A stretch of 64,000 nucleotides of DNA from Paracoccus bogoriensis (GTDB lineage: Bacteria; Pseudomonadota; Alphaproteobacteria; Rhodobacterales; Rhodobacteraceae), in assembly GCF_019431455.1 (NCBI RefSeq), contig NZ_JAHYSR010000014.1, positions 1-64,000 on the forward strand. The letters are read 5' to 3'. The position numbers and the translations under genes were made by a program. A model generated the notes under the pieces. It did not search any database, was not told the origin of the DNA, and saw nothing but the letters and a program-made list of their open reading frames with translations. Positions within the stretch are counted from its first letter, which is position 1. Each line of letters starts with the position of its first letter. Shown here piece by piece: positions 36,986-47,175 of the stretch.

Positions 36986-37032
36986 AAATATCCTCGGGGG
37001 GTGTAATTGGCCGCAGGCCAGGAGGGGGGCGG
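36986..37032. repeat. dispersed Rhodobacteraceae-type hairpin repeat
   Basis: AAATATCCTCGGGGGG, then the hairpin TGGCC-GCA-GGCCA (37008-37020), then AGGAGGGGGGC reproduces the layout of the copy at 9237-9290 with a shorter central stem. It separates soxG from sodB. Confidence 0.6.
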
Positions 37033-37178
37033 AAAGCTCTCTCGACCGCTTGCCACAAGGAACTCTGGCCGGTTCTCGGCGTTGAGCCGGGCCGATGCGG
37101 GCCACCCCCTTGCCTTGGCCTCGTCAATGCGGGACTGTGCGCCCGGCAACGATTCCAACCCCTTGAAAGGACCGGATC

Positions 37179-37778
37179 ATGGCATTCACGCTTCCCGATC
37201 TTCCCTATTCCCACGACGCGCTGGCCGAAGGCGGCATGTCGCGCGAGACGCTGGAATTCCACCATGACAAGCATCACAAGGCCTATGTGGACAAGCTGAA
37301 CGAGCTGGTCCAGGGCACCGAATGGGAAGGCAAGTCGCTCGAGGACATCGTCAAGGGCACCTATCAGCCCGGCGCGGTTGCGCAGAACGGCATCTTCAAC
37401 AATGCCAGCCAGCACTGGAACCATACCCAGTTCTGGGAAATGATGACGCCGAAGCCCGGTGCCATGCCGTCGGAACTGGAAGCCGCGATCAAGGACAGCT
37501 TCGGTTCGGTCGAGGACTTCAAGAAGAAGTTCACCGAGGCCGGCGTCGGTCAGTTCGGTTCGGGCTGGGCCTGGCTGGTCAAGGACAGCGATGGCGGGCT
37601 GAAGATCACCAAGACCGAAAACGGCGTGAACCCGCTCTGCTTCGGCCAGACCGCGCTGCTGGGCTGCGACGTGTGGGAACACAGCTATTACATCGACTTC
37701 CGCAATGCACGGCCGAAATACCTGGAGAACTTCCTCGACAGGCTGGTGAACTGGGAAAACGTGGCCTCGCGCCTCTGA
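37179..37778 (+). CDS. sodB: iron superoxide dismutase
   Basis: The 199-residue cytoplasmic enzyme removes superoxide. Metal ligands are H28 (EFHHDKHH), H82 (HWNHTQFW), D164 and H168 (GCDVWEHSYY). Q78 in NNASQHWNH is the outer-sphere glutamine position typical of the iron type. AAAGGA precedes the ATG. A terminator follows, so it is monocistronic. Confidence 0.95.
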   Translation: MAFTLPDLPYSHDALAEGGMSRETLEFHHDKHHKAYVDKLNELVQGTEWEGKSLEDIVKGTYQPGAVAQNGIFNNASQHWNHTQFWEMMTPKPGAMPSELEAAIKDSFGSVEDFKKKFTEAGVGQFGSGWAWLVKDSDGGLKITKTENGVNPLCFGQTALLGCDVWEHSYYIDFRNARPKYLENFLDRLVNWENVASRL

Positions 37779-37797
37779 ATTCCCACGTGCGACACGC

Positions 37798-37824
37798 AAG
37801 GTCCGCCTTTCAGGGGCGGGCCTT
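37798..37824 (+). terminator. sodB terminator
   Basis: A 10-bp stem with one G-U pair (37798-37807 with 37815-37824) is followed by TTCTC. Confidence 0.8.
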
Positions 37825-37949
37825 TCTCATGGTGCAGATGTCGGGCGGACAAGCGATCGTCATGGCGCGGGCATCCTGCGGCATTGGCATTTCGCCTGCA
37901 CGCGGTATAAGACGGCCTGAAAACCGAGATTTCCCGCACGAAGGCGGCC

Positions 37950-38618
37950 ATGGCCAACCAGAACGACAGCTTCATCGACGAGGTCACCGAGGAACTGCGC
38001 CGCGACCGGCTTTACGGCGTCTTTCGCCGTTATGGCTGGATCGGCATCGTCGTCATCCTGCTGATCGTGGGCGGCGCGGGCTGGCGCGAATACAGCCGCG
38101 CGCAGGAACGCAGCAGTGCCGAAGCCTGGGGCAACGCGATCCTTGCCGCCGAGGATAGCGGCGACCCTGCCGCCCTGCTGGCCGTCGATCCCGCGGGCCG
38201 GGAAGGGCGCGCAACGCTTGCGCGCCTGCTGGCGGCCTCGGCCCAGGTCGAGGCGGGCGACCGCGAGGGTGCCATCGCCACGCTGCGCGAGACTTCGGCC
38301 GAGGGCGGGGCGCTGTCGGAACTGGCGCAGCTGAAGCTGGTGATGCTGGCCGGGCCCGAGATGGATGCCTCGGAACGCGACGCGATGCTGACCCATCTGT
38401 CGCGCGCGGGTGCGCCGTTCGAGTTGCTGGCGCTGGAGCAGAAAGCCGTGGCCCTGATCGGGGCGGAGCGGATCGAGGATGCGCTGACCCTGATCCGGCA
38501 GATTCAGCAGAAGGACGGTCTTACCGAAGCCTTGCGCCGCCGCCTGTCCGAGATGATGATCGCCCTTGGCAGCGAAGCCGAGCCGCAGCTTGCCATGCCT
38601 TCGGGCGTCGTGAACTGA
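37950..38618 (+). CDS. YfgM-like membrane-anchored TPR protein
   Basis: The 222-residue protein has an N-terminal cytoplasmic stretch (residues 1-28), one membrane segment (about 30-45, WIGIVVILLIVGGAGW), and a periplasmic helical TPR-like region. This is the YfgM layout; YfgM assists periplasmic folding around the SecYEG translocon and BAM pathway. It sits directly before bamB and der, the same order as in Escherichia coli, which supports the assignment. Confidence 0.85.
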   Translation: MANQNDSFIDEVTEELRRDRLYGVFRRYGWIGIVVILLIVGGAGWREYSRAQERSSAEAWGNAILAAEDSGDPAALLAVDPAGREGRATLARLLAASAQVEAGDREGAIATLRETSAEGGALSELAQLKLVMLAGPEMDASERDAMLTHLSRAGAPFELLALEQKAVALIGAERIEDALTLIRQIQQKDGLTEALRRRLSEMMIALGSEAEPQLAMPSGVVN

Positions 38619-38661
38619 GCCGCGCCGCCGCCCGACATCCAAGGAAGGGAGAGCCCGAGGC

Positions 38662-39987
38662 ATGAGCCCCAATCTGCGATATTCCGTGCTGCTGCTGACG
38701 GGTCTGTCCCTGGCGGCCTGCGGCGACCGCGACGTGATCCTGCAGGGCGAAAGGCTTGACCCGCTGGCCGTGATCTCGGCCGACGGGCCTGCCTATGACG
38801 GGCCGGCGGGCGTTACCACGACTGCGCTGAACCTGGCTGCGCCATCGGTCAATGCCGAATGGACGCATCGAGCGGGCAATGCGGCCCATCAGCCGGGCCA
38901 TGTGGCGCTGGGGCAGGGGACCAGCCGCATCTGGTCGGCGCCGGTCGGCCAGGGCGATACCCGCCGCCATCGCATCGTGGCCGATCCGATCGTCGGCGGC
39001 GGGCTGATCTATACGCTGGACAGCCGCGCGGGCGTCACCGCGACCGCCTTGAATGGCGGCCGGGTCTGGACGACCGATGTTACCCCCGCGCTTGAGGCGC
39101 GCGACAGCGCCTCGGGCGGGGGTTTGGCCTATGAGGCCGGGCGCGTCTATGTCACCACGGGCTTTGGCGAACTTGTCGCGCTGGATGCCGCCTCGGGCGG
39201 GATTCTCTGGCGCCAGCGCGTCGGTGCACCCATCGGCGGCGGCCCTGCGGTTCAGAATGGTGTGGTCTATGTCGTTGCCCGCAACAATGTCGGCTGGGCC
39301 GTGCGCGCTGCGGATGGCCGCGTGCTGTGGCAGACCGGCGGCACGCAATCGGGGTCGGGCGTCATGGGCGTCTCGGTTCCTGCCGTGCAGGGCGGGCAGG
39401 TGATCTTTCCGCTCTCATCGGGCGAATTGCTGGCCGTGGACCGCGACAGCGGCGTGACGAACTGGAACACCCAGGTCGCGGGCACCCGTCCGGGCCGCAG
39501 CATCGCCGTGATCCGCGACATGACCGGCGATCCGGTCATCCAGGGCGGCCGCGTCTATGCGGGCACCTCGGCAGGCCGCATCCAGGCGGTCGATCTGGCC
39601 ACGGGTCTGACCGAATGGTCCGCGCGCGATGGGGCCAACAGCCCGGTCGTGGTGGCTGGCGGGTCGGTCTTTGCCGTCAATGACCAAGCCGAACTGATCC
39701 GTCTGGACGCCGCGACCGGCGGCGTGATCTGGCGCCGCGCCATGCCCTATTACACAACCGAAAGGGTGCGCCGTCAGGACCGCATTCACGCCCATTATGG
39801 CCCGATCCTTGCGGGGGGACGCCTGTTCGTCGCCTCCAGCGACGGGCTTCTGCGCATCTTCGACCCGGCTTCGGGCACGTTGGTCGCGCAGGCCGAGATC
39901 CCCGGCGGAGCCGCCGCCGCACCGGTCGTTGCCGGTCAAACCCTGTATGTCGTTGCGCGCAACGGCCAGTTGCATGCGTTCAGATGA
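38662..39987 (+). CDS. bamB: outer membrane assembly lipoprotein BamB
   Basis: The 441-residue product has a lipoprotein signal with the lipobox LSLAACG (cysteine 21). The rest is an eight-bladed PQQ-type propeller with repeated segments such as [28 protein letters not shown] and [10 protein letters not shown]. It is part of the beta-barrel assembly machine at the outer membrane. AAGGAAGGGAG precedes the ATG, and the stop overlaps der as ATGA. Confidence 0.92.
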   Translation: MSPNLRYSVLLLTGLSLAACGDRDVILQGERLDPLAVISADGPAYDGPAGVTTTALNLAAPSVNAEWTHRAGNAAHQPGHVALGQGTSRIWSAPVGQGDTRRHRIVADPIVGGGLIYTLDSRAGVTATALNGGRVWTTDVTPALEARDSASGGGLAYEAGRVYVTTGFGELVALDAASGGILWRQRVGAPIGGGPAVQNGVVYVVARNNVGWAVRAADGRVLWQTGGTQSGSGVMGVSVPAVQGGQVIFPLSSGELLAVDRDSGVTNWNTQVAGTRPGRSIAVIRDMTGDPVIQGGRVYAGTSAGRIQAVDLATGLTEWSARDGANSPVVVAGGSVFAVNDQAELIRLDAATGGVIWRRAMPYYTTERVRRQDRIHAHYGPILAGGRLFVASSDGLLRIFDPASGTLVAQAEIPGGAAAAPVVAGQTLYVVARNGQLHAFR

Positions 39988-41465
39988 GCTTCACACTTGC
40001 CATCGTCGGCCGGCCCAATGTCGGCAAGTCCACCCTGTTCAACCGGCTTGTCGGCAAGCGTCTGGCGCTGGTTGATGATCAGCCCGGCGTCACGCGCGAC
40101 CTGCGCGAGGGCGCGGCCCGGCTGGGTGATCTGCGGTTCGTCGTGATCGACAGCGCCGGTCTGGAAATGGCCGAGGATGACAGCCTGCAGGGCCGGATGC
40201 GGCGCCTGACCGAACGCGCTGTGGACGAGGCCGACATCTGCCTGTTCGTGATCGACGCGCGGGTTGGCGTGACTGCGGCCGACGAATATTTTGCCGACAT
40301 CCTGCGCCGCCGCGCCAGGCATGTCATTCTGGCCGCCAACAAGGCCGAGGGCCGCGCCGGCGAATCCGGTGCGCTGGAGGCCTACAGCCTGGGCCTGGGT
40401 GAGCCGCTGCGCATCTCGGCCGAACATGGTGAGGGGATGGACGATCTTTATGCCGCGCTGGCGCCGCTGGCCGACCGGATCGAGGCCGAGCGTCCCGCGC
40501 CCATTGCCGCTCAAACGGATGTGGACCTGTCCGAAGCCGATGCCGAAACCGGCGAGGGCGCGGATGATTGGCGCCCTTCTGCGCAGCGTCCGCTGCAATT
40601 GGCGGTGATCGGCCGGCCCAATGCGGGCAAATCCACGCTGATCAACAAGATCCTGGGCGAGGATCGCCTGCTGACCGGTCCCGAGGCCGGGATCACCCGC
40701 GATTCGATCAGCGTCACGACCGAATTCATGGGCACGCCCATGCGGATCTTCGACACGGCCGGGATGCGCAAGCGCGCCAAGGTCACGGACAAGGTGGAAA
40801 AGCTTTCCGTGGCCGACGGTCTGCGCGCCGTGCGCTTTGCCGAGGTGGTCGTCGTCCTGCTGGACGTGAACATCCCGTTCGAGCAGCAAGACCTGCGGAT
40901 CGCCGATTACGCCGAGACCGAGGGCCGCGCCGTCGTCATTGCCGCGAACAAGTGGGATCTGGAGGAGGACAAGCCCCAGAAGCTGAACGAGCTGCGCGCC
41001 AGTTTCGAGCGCCTGCTGCCGCAGCTGAAGGGCGCGCCGCTTGTCACCGTCTCGGCCCGGACAGGCAAGGGGCTCGACCGGCTGCACGCAGCAGTGCTGA
41101 AGGCACACGAGGTCTGGAACCGCCGCATCTCGACCGCGCGGCTGAACCAGTGGCTGAGCGTGATGACCGAAAGCCACCCGCCCCCCGCGCCGGGCGGGCG
41201 CCGGATCCGGCTGCGCTACATCACGCAGGTGAAGACGCGGCCGCCGGCCTTCATCGTCAAGGCCACGCATGTGGACCAGATCCCCGAAAGCTACCAGCGC
41301 TATCTGATCAACGGCCTGCGCGCGGATTTCGACCTGCCGGGAACGCCGATCCGGCTGACCTTTCGCGATCAGGGGGTCAACAACCCCTACAAGGCCAAGG
41401 CCGCCAAGATCAACCAGTCGGGCGCGCTGTCCAAGCACAAGAATCGCCAGCGCCCCAAGGGCTGA
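39984..41465 (+). CDS. der: ribosome assembly GTPase Der (EngA)
   Basis: The 493-residue protein has two GTPase domains: G1 motifs GRPNVGKST (residue 8 onward) and GRPNAGKST (about residue 212), with DSAG, DTAG, NKAE and NKWD motifs. A C-terminal KH-like domain follows ([19 protein letters not shown]). It is needed for 50S subunit maturation. Translation is coupled to bamB. Confidence 0.97.
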   Translation: MSFTLAIVGRPNVGKSTLFNRLVGKRLALVDDQPGVTRDLREGAARLGDLRFVVIDSAGLEMAEDDSLQGRMRRLTERAVDEADICLFVIDARVGVTAADEYFADILRRRARHVILAANKAEGRAGESGALEAYSLGLGEPLRISAEHGEGMDDLYAALAPLADRIEAERPAPIAAQTDVDLSEADAETGEGADDWRPSAQRPLQLAVIGRPNAGKSTLINKILGEDRLLTGPEAGITRDSISVTTEFMGTPMRIFDTAGMRKRAKVTDKVEKLSVADGLRAVRFAEVVVVLLDVNIPFEQQDLRIADYAETEGRAVVIAANKWDLEEDKPQKLNELRASFERLLPQLKGAPLVTVSARTGKGLDRLHAAVLKAHEVWNRRISTARLNQWLSVMTESHPPPAPGGRRIRLRYITQVKTRPPAFIVKATHVDQIPESYQRYLINGLRADFDLPGTPIRLTFRDQGVNNPYKAKAAKINQSGALSKHKNRQRPKG

Positions 41466-41468
41466 CAT

Positions 41469-42149
41469 TCAGGACGCCGCGCGCACCAGAACCACCGTCA
41501 TGGCGGCGATGCCCAGCGTCGCCGCAATTGCGGTCCTCGGATCGGTGCCCATCGTGCTGACTGCCAGCGCGCAGAAGGCCCAGATCAGGGCGGCCGAATA
41601 GCCGATCGCCGGTCCGATCCAGGTCTGCGCCGCAGCCCCGAAAGCCGCCGCGGGCAAGACCGCCAGCGCAGCCGCTTCCCCCATGCTCAGCGGTGTCAGC
41701 CCCGCCACCGCCATGGCCAAGGCCGCCGAGGTCAATGCCGTCAGCCAGCCCGCCAGAAAGCCGATGGCGGGTCGGTGCCGCCCCACCGCACGCCTGGCCG
41801 CGGCCAGCGCGGCAAGGGTCGCGGCCGTCAATCCCAGCAGCAGAAGCACGGGCTGCCCCAAAGCGATCCAGGGCAGGACCGCCGCGAGGACCAGCGCCGC
41901 AGTCACAGGCAGGGTGACGCCCGCAATCTGCGATGGCTCGGTCCATTGGCCGACCAGGTCCAGCGCCACCATCGCCCATATCGCCAAGAGCAGCGCCCAC
42001 ATCAGGCCGCTGTCGGGCGCCAGATAGGCGCGGATCACCGAGGCCTCTGGTCCCGGCCAGCGCTCTGCCAGCAGCACAGTCTGCGACATCCCCGACACGA
42101 GGAAAAGCGCTGATGCGCCGCCATACAGAATGGTTCGGAACCGTGCCAT
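41469..42149 (-). CDS. hypothetical multi-pass membrane protein
   Basis: This 226-residue protein is not recognised. It is strongly hydrophobic, with about seven predicted membrane segments (for example ALLLAIWAMVALDLVG and IGFLAGWLTALTSAALAMAV) and no clear catalytic motif. It converges on der with a 3-bp gap and lies downstream of serS on the same strand. A second minus-strand frame across 41410-42429 looks like a shadow. Confidence 0.65.
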   Translation of the reverse strand: MARFRTILYGGASALFLVSGMSQTVLLAERWPGPEASVIRAYLAPDSGLMWALLLAIWAMVALDLVGQWTEPSQIAGVTLPVTAALVLAAVLPWIALGQPVLLLLGLTAATLAALAAARRAVGRHRPAIGFLAGWLTALTSAALAMAVAGLTPLSMGEAAALAVLPAAAFGAAAQTWIGPAIGYSAALIWAFCALAVSTMGTDPRTAIAATLGIAAMTVVLVRAAS

Positions 42150-42200
42150 ACCCCCGAACGCGCCGTCGCCCCGGCAGGTTGCGCCATGGCGCGGTTTGTC

Positions 42201-43493
42201 TCAGGTCAACGCGCCCTCGCTTGTCAGCCGGGTCGCGCCGCCCAGATAGCGCGACAGCGCCGCCGGCAGCGTCACCGAGCCGTCCGCCTGCTGGCCGTTT
42301 TCCAGCACGGCGATCAGCGTGCGGCCCACCGCCAGTCCCGAGCCGTTCAGCGTGTGAACGAATTCGGGCTTGCCGCCGCCCTCGGGGCGGTAGCGGGCGT
42401 TCATGCGCCGCGCCTGATAATCGCCGCAATAGCTGACGCTGCTGATCTCGCGATAGCGGTTCTGGCCGGGCAGCCAGACCTCGATGTCATGGGTGATGCG
42501 CGCGCCTGCGCCCATGTCGCCGGTGCACAGGACGACGGTGCGATAAGGCAGGCCCAGGGCTTCGAGCACGGCCTCGGCGCAGCGGGTCATGCGCTCGTGT
42601 TCGGCCAGCCCCGACCGGGCATCGGTGATCGAGACCATCTCGACTTTCTCGAACTGGTGCTGACGCAACATGCCCGTTGTGTCACGGCCTGCGCTGCCGG
42701 CCTCGGACCGGAAGCATTGGCTGTGGGCGACCATGCGGCGTGGCAGGGCGGCGTGATCCAGCAGATCGCCGTTCACGGTATTGGTCAGAGTCACCTCGGA
42801 AGTCGGGATCAACCAGAAGCCCTCGCGCGTCTGATAGCTGTCCTCGCCGAATTTCGGCAGCTGGCCGGTGCCGATCATCATTTCTTCGAGGACAAGAACC
42901 GGTGTCCAGGTCTCCTCAAGCCCGTGCTGATCGACATGCAGGTCCAGCATGAACTGCGCCAGCGCCCGGTGGATGCGCGCAACCGCGCCCTTGAGCACGA
43001 CGAAGCGGCTGCCCGACAGCTTGGCGCCGGTCTCGAAATCCAGGCCCATGCGGGCGCCAGGGATCTCGAAATGTTCGACCGGGGTGAAGTCCATTGCCCG
43101 AGGGGTGCCCCAACGGCGAAGCTCGACATTGCCGTTCTCGTCGTCGCCGTCCGGGACATGGTCCAGAGGCAGGTTGGGAATACCCAGCAACAGATCGCGC
43201 AGCTCGGCGTCAAGCGCCTCGGCCTCGGCGCTCATCCGGGCGATGTCGGCCTTTTTCTCGGCGACCAGCGCGCGGAGGCGCTCGAATTCGGCATTGTCGC
43301 CGCGTGCCCTTGCTGCACCGACTTCCTTGCTGGCGCGGTTCTGGTCGGCCTGGGCTGTCTCGGCGGCGCTGATCCGGGCGCGGCGTTCGGCATCCAGCGA
43401 CAGGATCCGCGCGGTCAGGCCCGACAGGCCGCGCCGGTTCAGCGCCTGTTCGAAGGCATCGGGATTTTCGCGGATCGCACGAATGTCATGCAT
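42201..43493 (-). CDS. serS: seryl-tRNA synthetase
   Basis: The 430-residue class II synthetase has the N-terminal tRNA-binding coiled coil (about 30-100), motif 2 ([19 protein letters not shown]) and motif 3 (the [16 protein letters not shown] segment). The start at 43493 gives [18 protein letters not shown], the normal beginning. It charges tRNA-Ser. Confidence 0.97.
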   Translation of the reverse strand: MHDIRAIRENPDAFEQALNRRGLSGLTARILSLDAERRARISAAETAQADQNRASKEVGAARARGDNAEFERLRALVAEKKADIARMSAEAEALDAELRDLLLGIPNLPLDHVPDGDDENGNVELRRWGTPRAMDFTPVEHFEIPGARMGLDFETGAKLSGSRFVVLKGAVARIHRALAQFMLDLHVDQHGLEETWTPVLVLEEMMIGTGQLPKFGEDSYQTREGFWLIPTSEVTLTNTVNGDLLDHAALPRRMVAHSQCFRSEAGSAGRDTTGMLRQHQFEKVEMVSITDARSGLAEHERMTRCAEAVLEALGLPYRTVVLCTGDMGAGARITHDIEVWLPGQNRYREISSVSYCGDYQARRMNARYRPEGGGKPEFVHTLNGSGLAVGRTLIAVLENGQQADGSVTLPAALSRYLGGATRLTSEGALT

Positions 43494-43542
43494 GGGGCAC
43501 CTTTACGGCTCGGGTCATCGGTGACGCCTGCCTAGCGCATGA

Positions 43543-43567
43543 AGGGCCGGACAGAAAGCCCGGCCCT
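43543..43567 (-). terminator. hairpin after the ArsR-family gene
   Basis: AGGGCCGG (43543-43550) and CCGGCCCT (43560-43567) form an 8-bp stem with a 9-base loop. It lies after the ArsR-family stop codon on the minus strand and just before serS. Confidence 0.6.
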
Positions 43568-43610
43568 GATGCCTGCCCGGATTGACGCGGCGGCTGCGTC
43601 TGCAGGGCCA

Positions 43611-43985
43611 TCAGCGCGCGCAGAACAGCCGATACATCAGGCCGACCACCTCGGCCGCGCGTGGGTCCGCGACCGAGTAGTAACGCGCCTTGCCGTCACG
43701 GCGGCACTCGACCAGCCCCTCGGCCCGCAGCCGCGCAAGCTGCTGGCTGACCGCAGCCTGACGCTGGCCCAGCAGCGTTTCCAGCTCGCTTACGGTCTTT
43801 TCGCCCCCTGAAAGGTGGCACAGGATCATCATGCGCCCCTCATGCGCCAGAGCCTTCATGAAGGCGCTGGCTTCTGCGGCGCGCTCCATCATCTCGGCAA
43901 TCTCGCGCTCGCCCGTCGCAGGCTGTGCGTCGTCGATAGAACCGGCCGCCCCGGATATCTCCATCATGTCGATCACCCTTGTCAT
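43611..43985 (-). CDS. SqrR/BigR-like ArsR family persulfide-responsive repressor
   Basis: The 124-residue repressor has an ArsR winged helix (MKALAHEGRMMILCHL, RQAAVSQQLARLRAEGLV, GKARYYSVAD). C56 and C122 are 66 residues apart, the spacing of the two cysteines that form the tetrasulfide switch in SqrR (C41 and C107). A third cysteine is C94. The N-terminus is about 15 residues longer than usual, and a later ATG (MEISG or MMER) is possible. The ATG at 43985 overlaps the stop of the upstream thioredoxin-like gene. Confidence 0.85.
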   Translation of the reverse strand: MTRVIDMMEISGAAGSIDDAQPATGEREIAEMMERAAEASAFMKALAHEGRMMILCHLSGGEKTVSELETLLGQRQAAVSQQLARLRAEGLVECRRDGKARYYSVADPRAAEVVGLMYRLFCAR

Positions 43986-44398
43986 GGCCGCACACCATGC
44001 GCGGTCTGGCCTGTCTGTTTCAGTAAGGCTTTCAGTGTCGCGTGAAAATGGTCTTTTCCCTGATAACCATCGAACCGGCCCAATTCCGCCCCTTGTCGCA
44101 GAAGGATGAAGGTCGGCGTCATGCGGGGCAGAGCGTCCAGCAGCAGCCCATCAGGGTAGGGGCCGTCCAGATCGACCAGCAGCAGGGACGGCATCCCCGC
44201 GCTGGGTCGCGCCAGACCGGGCGCGGTCTCGGCCAGCCATGCCGTCGAGGCCGGGCAATCGCCCGAGGTGACGGCTAGCAGTTCCAAGCCGCCACGCGCC
44301 TCGACACGGGCCAGCGCGGGCCACGCCGCCAGGATCAGCCCCGCGCCGAAAAGCAGCGCGCGGCGATTCGGCGTCGGGACAGGGTCAGGACAAGGCAT
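43982..44398 (-). CDS. exported thioredoxin-like protein (SoxS-like)
   Basis: The 138-residue protein starts with an export signal (RRALLFGAGLILAAWPALA). A thioredoxin-like region follows (LELLAVTSGDCPASTAWL, then RMTPTFILLRQGAELGRFDGYQ, where the cis-proline TPTF motif is seen). The active site has one cysteine (CPAS) instead of CxxC. It is upstream of, and coupled to, the SqrR-like repressor. The pair recalls the soxS-soxR arrangement of Paracoccus sulfur-oxidising loci, but no thiosulfate-oxidising genes are present. Confidence 0.75.
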   Translation of the reverse strand: MPCPDPVPTPNRRALLFGAGLILAAWPALARVEARGGLELLAVTSGDCPASTAWLAETAPGLARPSAGMPSLLLVDLDGPYPDGLLLDALPRMTPTFILLRQGAELGRFDGYQGKDHFHATLKALLKQTGQTAHGVRP

Positions 44399-44545
44399 CG
44401 CGGCGATCCTGCGGAATTGATCCCCGAAATGGGAATGCGTCGTGCTCGTTGCAAGTCTCGGCAGGCGCGAGGGATTGCCCGCACCGCGCCACTGGTCCAA
44501 TCTTGGATCGCGCCCCTGGGGCGGGCGCCAGCGATGAGAGGGCCG

Positions 44546-45526
44546 ATGACGGACGACCTGCTTGACCCGCTTTGCAAGGGCGACCGCCGTGCCCTGTCGC
44601 GTGCGATCACGCTGATCGAATCCACGCGCCCCGACCATCGCGACCGCGCGCAGGCCCTGCTGGCGGCGCTGCCCGAACGGCAGGCCTTGCGGATCGGGCT
44701 GTCGGGGACGCCAGGCGTCGGCAAATCGACCTTTATCGAGCGGTTCGGGCTGATGCTGACCGGGCAGGGGCTGCGCGTGGCGGTGCTGGCGGTCGATCCG
44801 TCCTCGACCCGGTCCGGCGGGTCGATCCTGGGCGACAAGACGCGGATGGACCTGCTGTCGCGCGATCCTGCGGCCTATATCCGGCCCTCGCCATCCGGGG
44901 CGACGCTTGGCGGGGTCGGGCGGCGCACGCGCGAGGCGATCCGGCTGTGCGAGGCGGCGGGTCACGACGTGATCCTGGTCGAAACCGTCGGCGTCGGCCA
45001 GTCCGAGACGCTTGTGGCCGACATGACCGACCTGTTCGTTCTGCTGCTGGCACCTGCGGGCGGCGACGAATTGCAGGGCGTCAAACGCGGCATCATGGAA
45101 AGCGCCGACCTGATCCTGGTGAACAAGGCGGACGGAGAGCTTCTGTCGCCCGCGCGCCGGACGGTGGCCGATTACGCCGGCGCGCTGCGGCTGCTGCGCA
45201 AGCGCCCGCAGGATGCGCCGGGCTTTCCCAAGGCGCTGCCCGTCTCGGCCGCTACGGGCGACGGGCTGGCCGATGCCTGGGCGCAGATGCAGTCCTTGGC
45301 CGAATGGCGGCGGGCCGAGGGGCATTTCAACGCCAACCGCGCCGCCCAGTCCCGCCAATGGTTCGAGGCAGAGCTGCGCGCCGCCCTGCTGGCGCGGATC
45401 GAAACCCCCGAGGCCCGCGCGCGTATCGCGGCCCTCGGGCAGGAGGTCGCGCGGGGTGCCGTCCTGCCCGGCGCCGCCGTCCAGACCATGCTGGACTGGC
45501 TGGACGGCCCGCGCGTGCCCGCGTGA
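44546..45526 (+). CDS. meaB: methylmalonyl-CoA mutase-associated GTPase MeaB
   Basis: The 326-residue G3E GTPase protects and reactivates B12-dependent mutases. It has Walker A GTPGVGKST, the AVDPSSTRSGGSILGDKTRM switch region, ETVGVGQSE and the base-specificity motif NKAD. An ATG at 44534 is also possible; 44546 has AGAGGG upstream. The mutase genes are not in this window. Confidence 0.92.
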   Translation: MTDDLLDPLCKGDRRALSRAITLIESTRPDHRDRAQALLAALPERQALRIGLSGTPGVGKSTFIERFGLMLTGQGLRVAVLAVDPSSTRSGGSILGDKTRMDLLSRDPAAYIRPSPSGATLGGVGRRTREAIRLCEAAGHDVILVETVGVGQSETLVADMTDLFVLLLAPAGGDELQGVKRGIMESADLILVNKADGELLSPARRTVADYAGALRLLRKRPQDAPGFPKALPVSAATGDGLADAWAQMQSLAEWRRAEGHFNANRAAQSRQWFEAELRAALLARIETPEARARIAALGQEVARGAVLPGAAVQTMLDWLDGPRVPA

Positions 45527-45594
45527 ATGCGCTGCCCGATCCTGACGCCCGCCGTCCCGCCGAATCGGCCATGATCGGAGTGACAGGAGGCACC

Positions 45595-46653
45595 ATGCGC
45601 GACTTGACCGATCACGACAGCCTTTATGCGGCGCTTCTGGCACGCGATCCCGCCTATGATGGGCGTGTCTGGGTGGGGGTGGCGACCACCGGGATCCTGT
45701 GCCGGCTGACCTGCCCTGCGCGCAAGCCGCACCCCGAGAATTGCCGCTGGTTCGATGATCCGGCAATCGCGCTGGCGCAGGGCTTTCGCCCCTGCCGCCG
45801 CTGCGATCCGTTGGACGAGGGGGCGCCGGTCGTGGCCGATCTGCTGGCCGCGCTGAAGGCCGAGCCGGGTCGCCGCTGGTCCGAGCGCGATCTGGTCGCG
45901 CGCGGGCACGACCCCTCGACCGTCAGGCGGCTGTTCCGCCGCCGCTTCGGTCAGAGCTTTCTGGCCATGGCGCGCGCGGAAAGGCTGCGTCAGGGGGTGA
46001 CGATGCTGAAACAGGGCGCGCCGGTGATCGAGGCGCAGCTGGATGCGGGCTTCGAATCGGCCTCGGGGTTCCGGGCGGCGTTCCGGCGCCTGTTCGGCCA
46101 CGCCCCCCAACAGATGCGGGAACAGGGCGGCGCGCTGGCCGACTGGATCGACACGCCCCTGGGCGCGATGATCGTGATTGCCGACGACACCCACTTGCAT
46201 CTTCTGGAATTCGTCGAGCGCAAGGCGCTGCCGGCGGGGCTGGCGCGGATTTCGGCCCTTCTGGGCGGGCAGGTCGGACTGGGGCGGACGCCGCTCACCG
46301 ACCGGGCCGAGGTCGTTCTGGTCGATTATCTGTCGGGGCGCCGGGAGGCGGCCGATCTTCCGGTGAAGCTGCATGGCACTGATTTTCAACGCAAGGTCTG
46401 GCAGGAACTGCGCCGGATCCCGCCCGGCGAGACGCGCAGCTACGGTGATCTGGCCCGCGCCATCGGCGCCCCGCGTGCGGTGCGCGCGGTCGCGGCGGCC
46501 AATGCCGCCAACCGGCTGGCGCTGGTCGTGCCCTGCCACCGGGTGATCGGGGCGGATGGGCGGATGCAGGGCTATGCGGGGGGCCTTTGGCGCAAGCAGA
46601 GGCTGATCGCGCTGGAAGCCGAGTGGGCGGCGAATCTGTCCGCCAAGGGTTGA
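45595..46653 (+). CDS. ada: bifunctional Ada-type DNA alkylation repair protein and activator
   Basis: The 352-residue protein has the Ada zinc domain with C36, C40, C67 and C70 (ILCRLTC, PCRRC), then an AraC-type helix-turn-helix (about 85-165, DAGFESASGFRAAFRRLFG), and the methylguanine methyltransferase domain with acceptor C314 (VPCHRV). C36 is the expected phosphotriester methyl acceptor. Therefore both repair and methylation-triggered activation look intact. GGAGG precedes the ATG. Confidence 0.93.
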   Translation: MRDLTDHDSLYAALLARDPAYDGRVWVGVATTGILCRLTCPARKPHPENCRWFDDPAIALAQGFRPCRRCDPLDEGAPVVADLLAALKAEPGRRWSERDLVARGHDPSTVRRLFRRRFGQSFLAMARAERLRQGVTMLKQGAPVIEAQLDAGFESASGFRAAFRRLFGHAPQQMREQGGALADWIDTPLGAMIVIADDTHLHLLEFVERKALPAGLARISALLGGQVGLGRTPLTDRAEVVLVDYLSGRREAADLPVKLHGTDFQRKVWQELRRIPPGETRSYGDLARAIGAPRAVRAVAAANAANRLALVVPCHRVIGADGRMQGYAGGLWRKQRLIALEAEWAANLSAKG

Positions 46654-46777
46654 CGAGGCCCCCGGCTTGGCTGTATTCACCCGCGAACGGAATTCCGGGC
46701 GCTGCCTCGCGGCGCCCTTTCACATTGGGACGGACCCCGCCGGTCCTCCCGCATAGCTGAGACGAAGGAACAATACC

Positions 46778-47068
46778 ATGTCGCGCGTCTGCGAACTGAC
46801 CGGCAAAGGCCCGATGACCGGCAATAATGTCAGCCATGCCAACAACAAGACCCGCCGCCGGTTCCTGCCGAACCTGAACGATGTCACGCTGATGTCGGAA
46901 AAGCTGGGCCGCGGCTATTCGCTGCGCATCTCGGCCGCCGCGCTGCGTTCGGTCGATCACCGTGGCGGGCTGGACGCCTACCTGGCGAAAGCCAAGGACA
47001 GCGACCTGTCGGACCGCGCGCTCAAGATCAAGCGCGAACTGGCCAAGGCCGAGACTGCGCAGGCCTGA
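46778..47068 (+). CDS. rpmB: 50S ribosomal protein L28
   Basis: The 96-residue protein begins [20 protein letters not shown] and continues with [21 protein letters not shown] in shortened form, as in alphaproteobacterial L28. AAGGAACAATACC precedes the ATG. A terminator follows within 26 bp. Confidence 0.97.
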   Translation: MSRVCELTGKGPMTGNNVSHANNKTRRRFLPNLNDVTLMSEKLGRGYSLRISAAALRSVDHRGGLDAYLAKAKDSDLSDRALKIKRELAKAETAQA

Positions 47069-47093
47069 TTACCCCGACGGCTTGAACCGACCC

Positions 47094-47114
47094 GACCCCG
47101 CCCCTGGCGGGGTC
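47094..47114 (+). terminator. rpmB terminator
   Basis: A perfect 9-bp stem (47094-47102 with 47106-47114), with a CCT loop, is followed by TTGT. Confidence 0.8.
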
Positions 47115-47175
47115 TTGTCGTTCGCGCGACGCAATGACTGGTGACGCGGGCCGCGCATCGCGCTAGACCGGCCGC

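Noticed and set aside
41410-42429. Minus-strand frame of about 339 codons overlapping the membrane protein gene and the end of serS.
   Set aside because: It overlaps serS and has repetitive Arg/Gly/Asp-rich composition, while the other frame encodes clear membrane helices.
43611-44398. The ArsR and thioredoxin-like pair as the soxR-soxS start of a sulfur oxidation cluster.
   Set aside because: Genes for SoxXYZABCD are absent on both sides; meaB and serS flank the pair.
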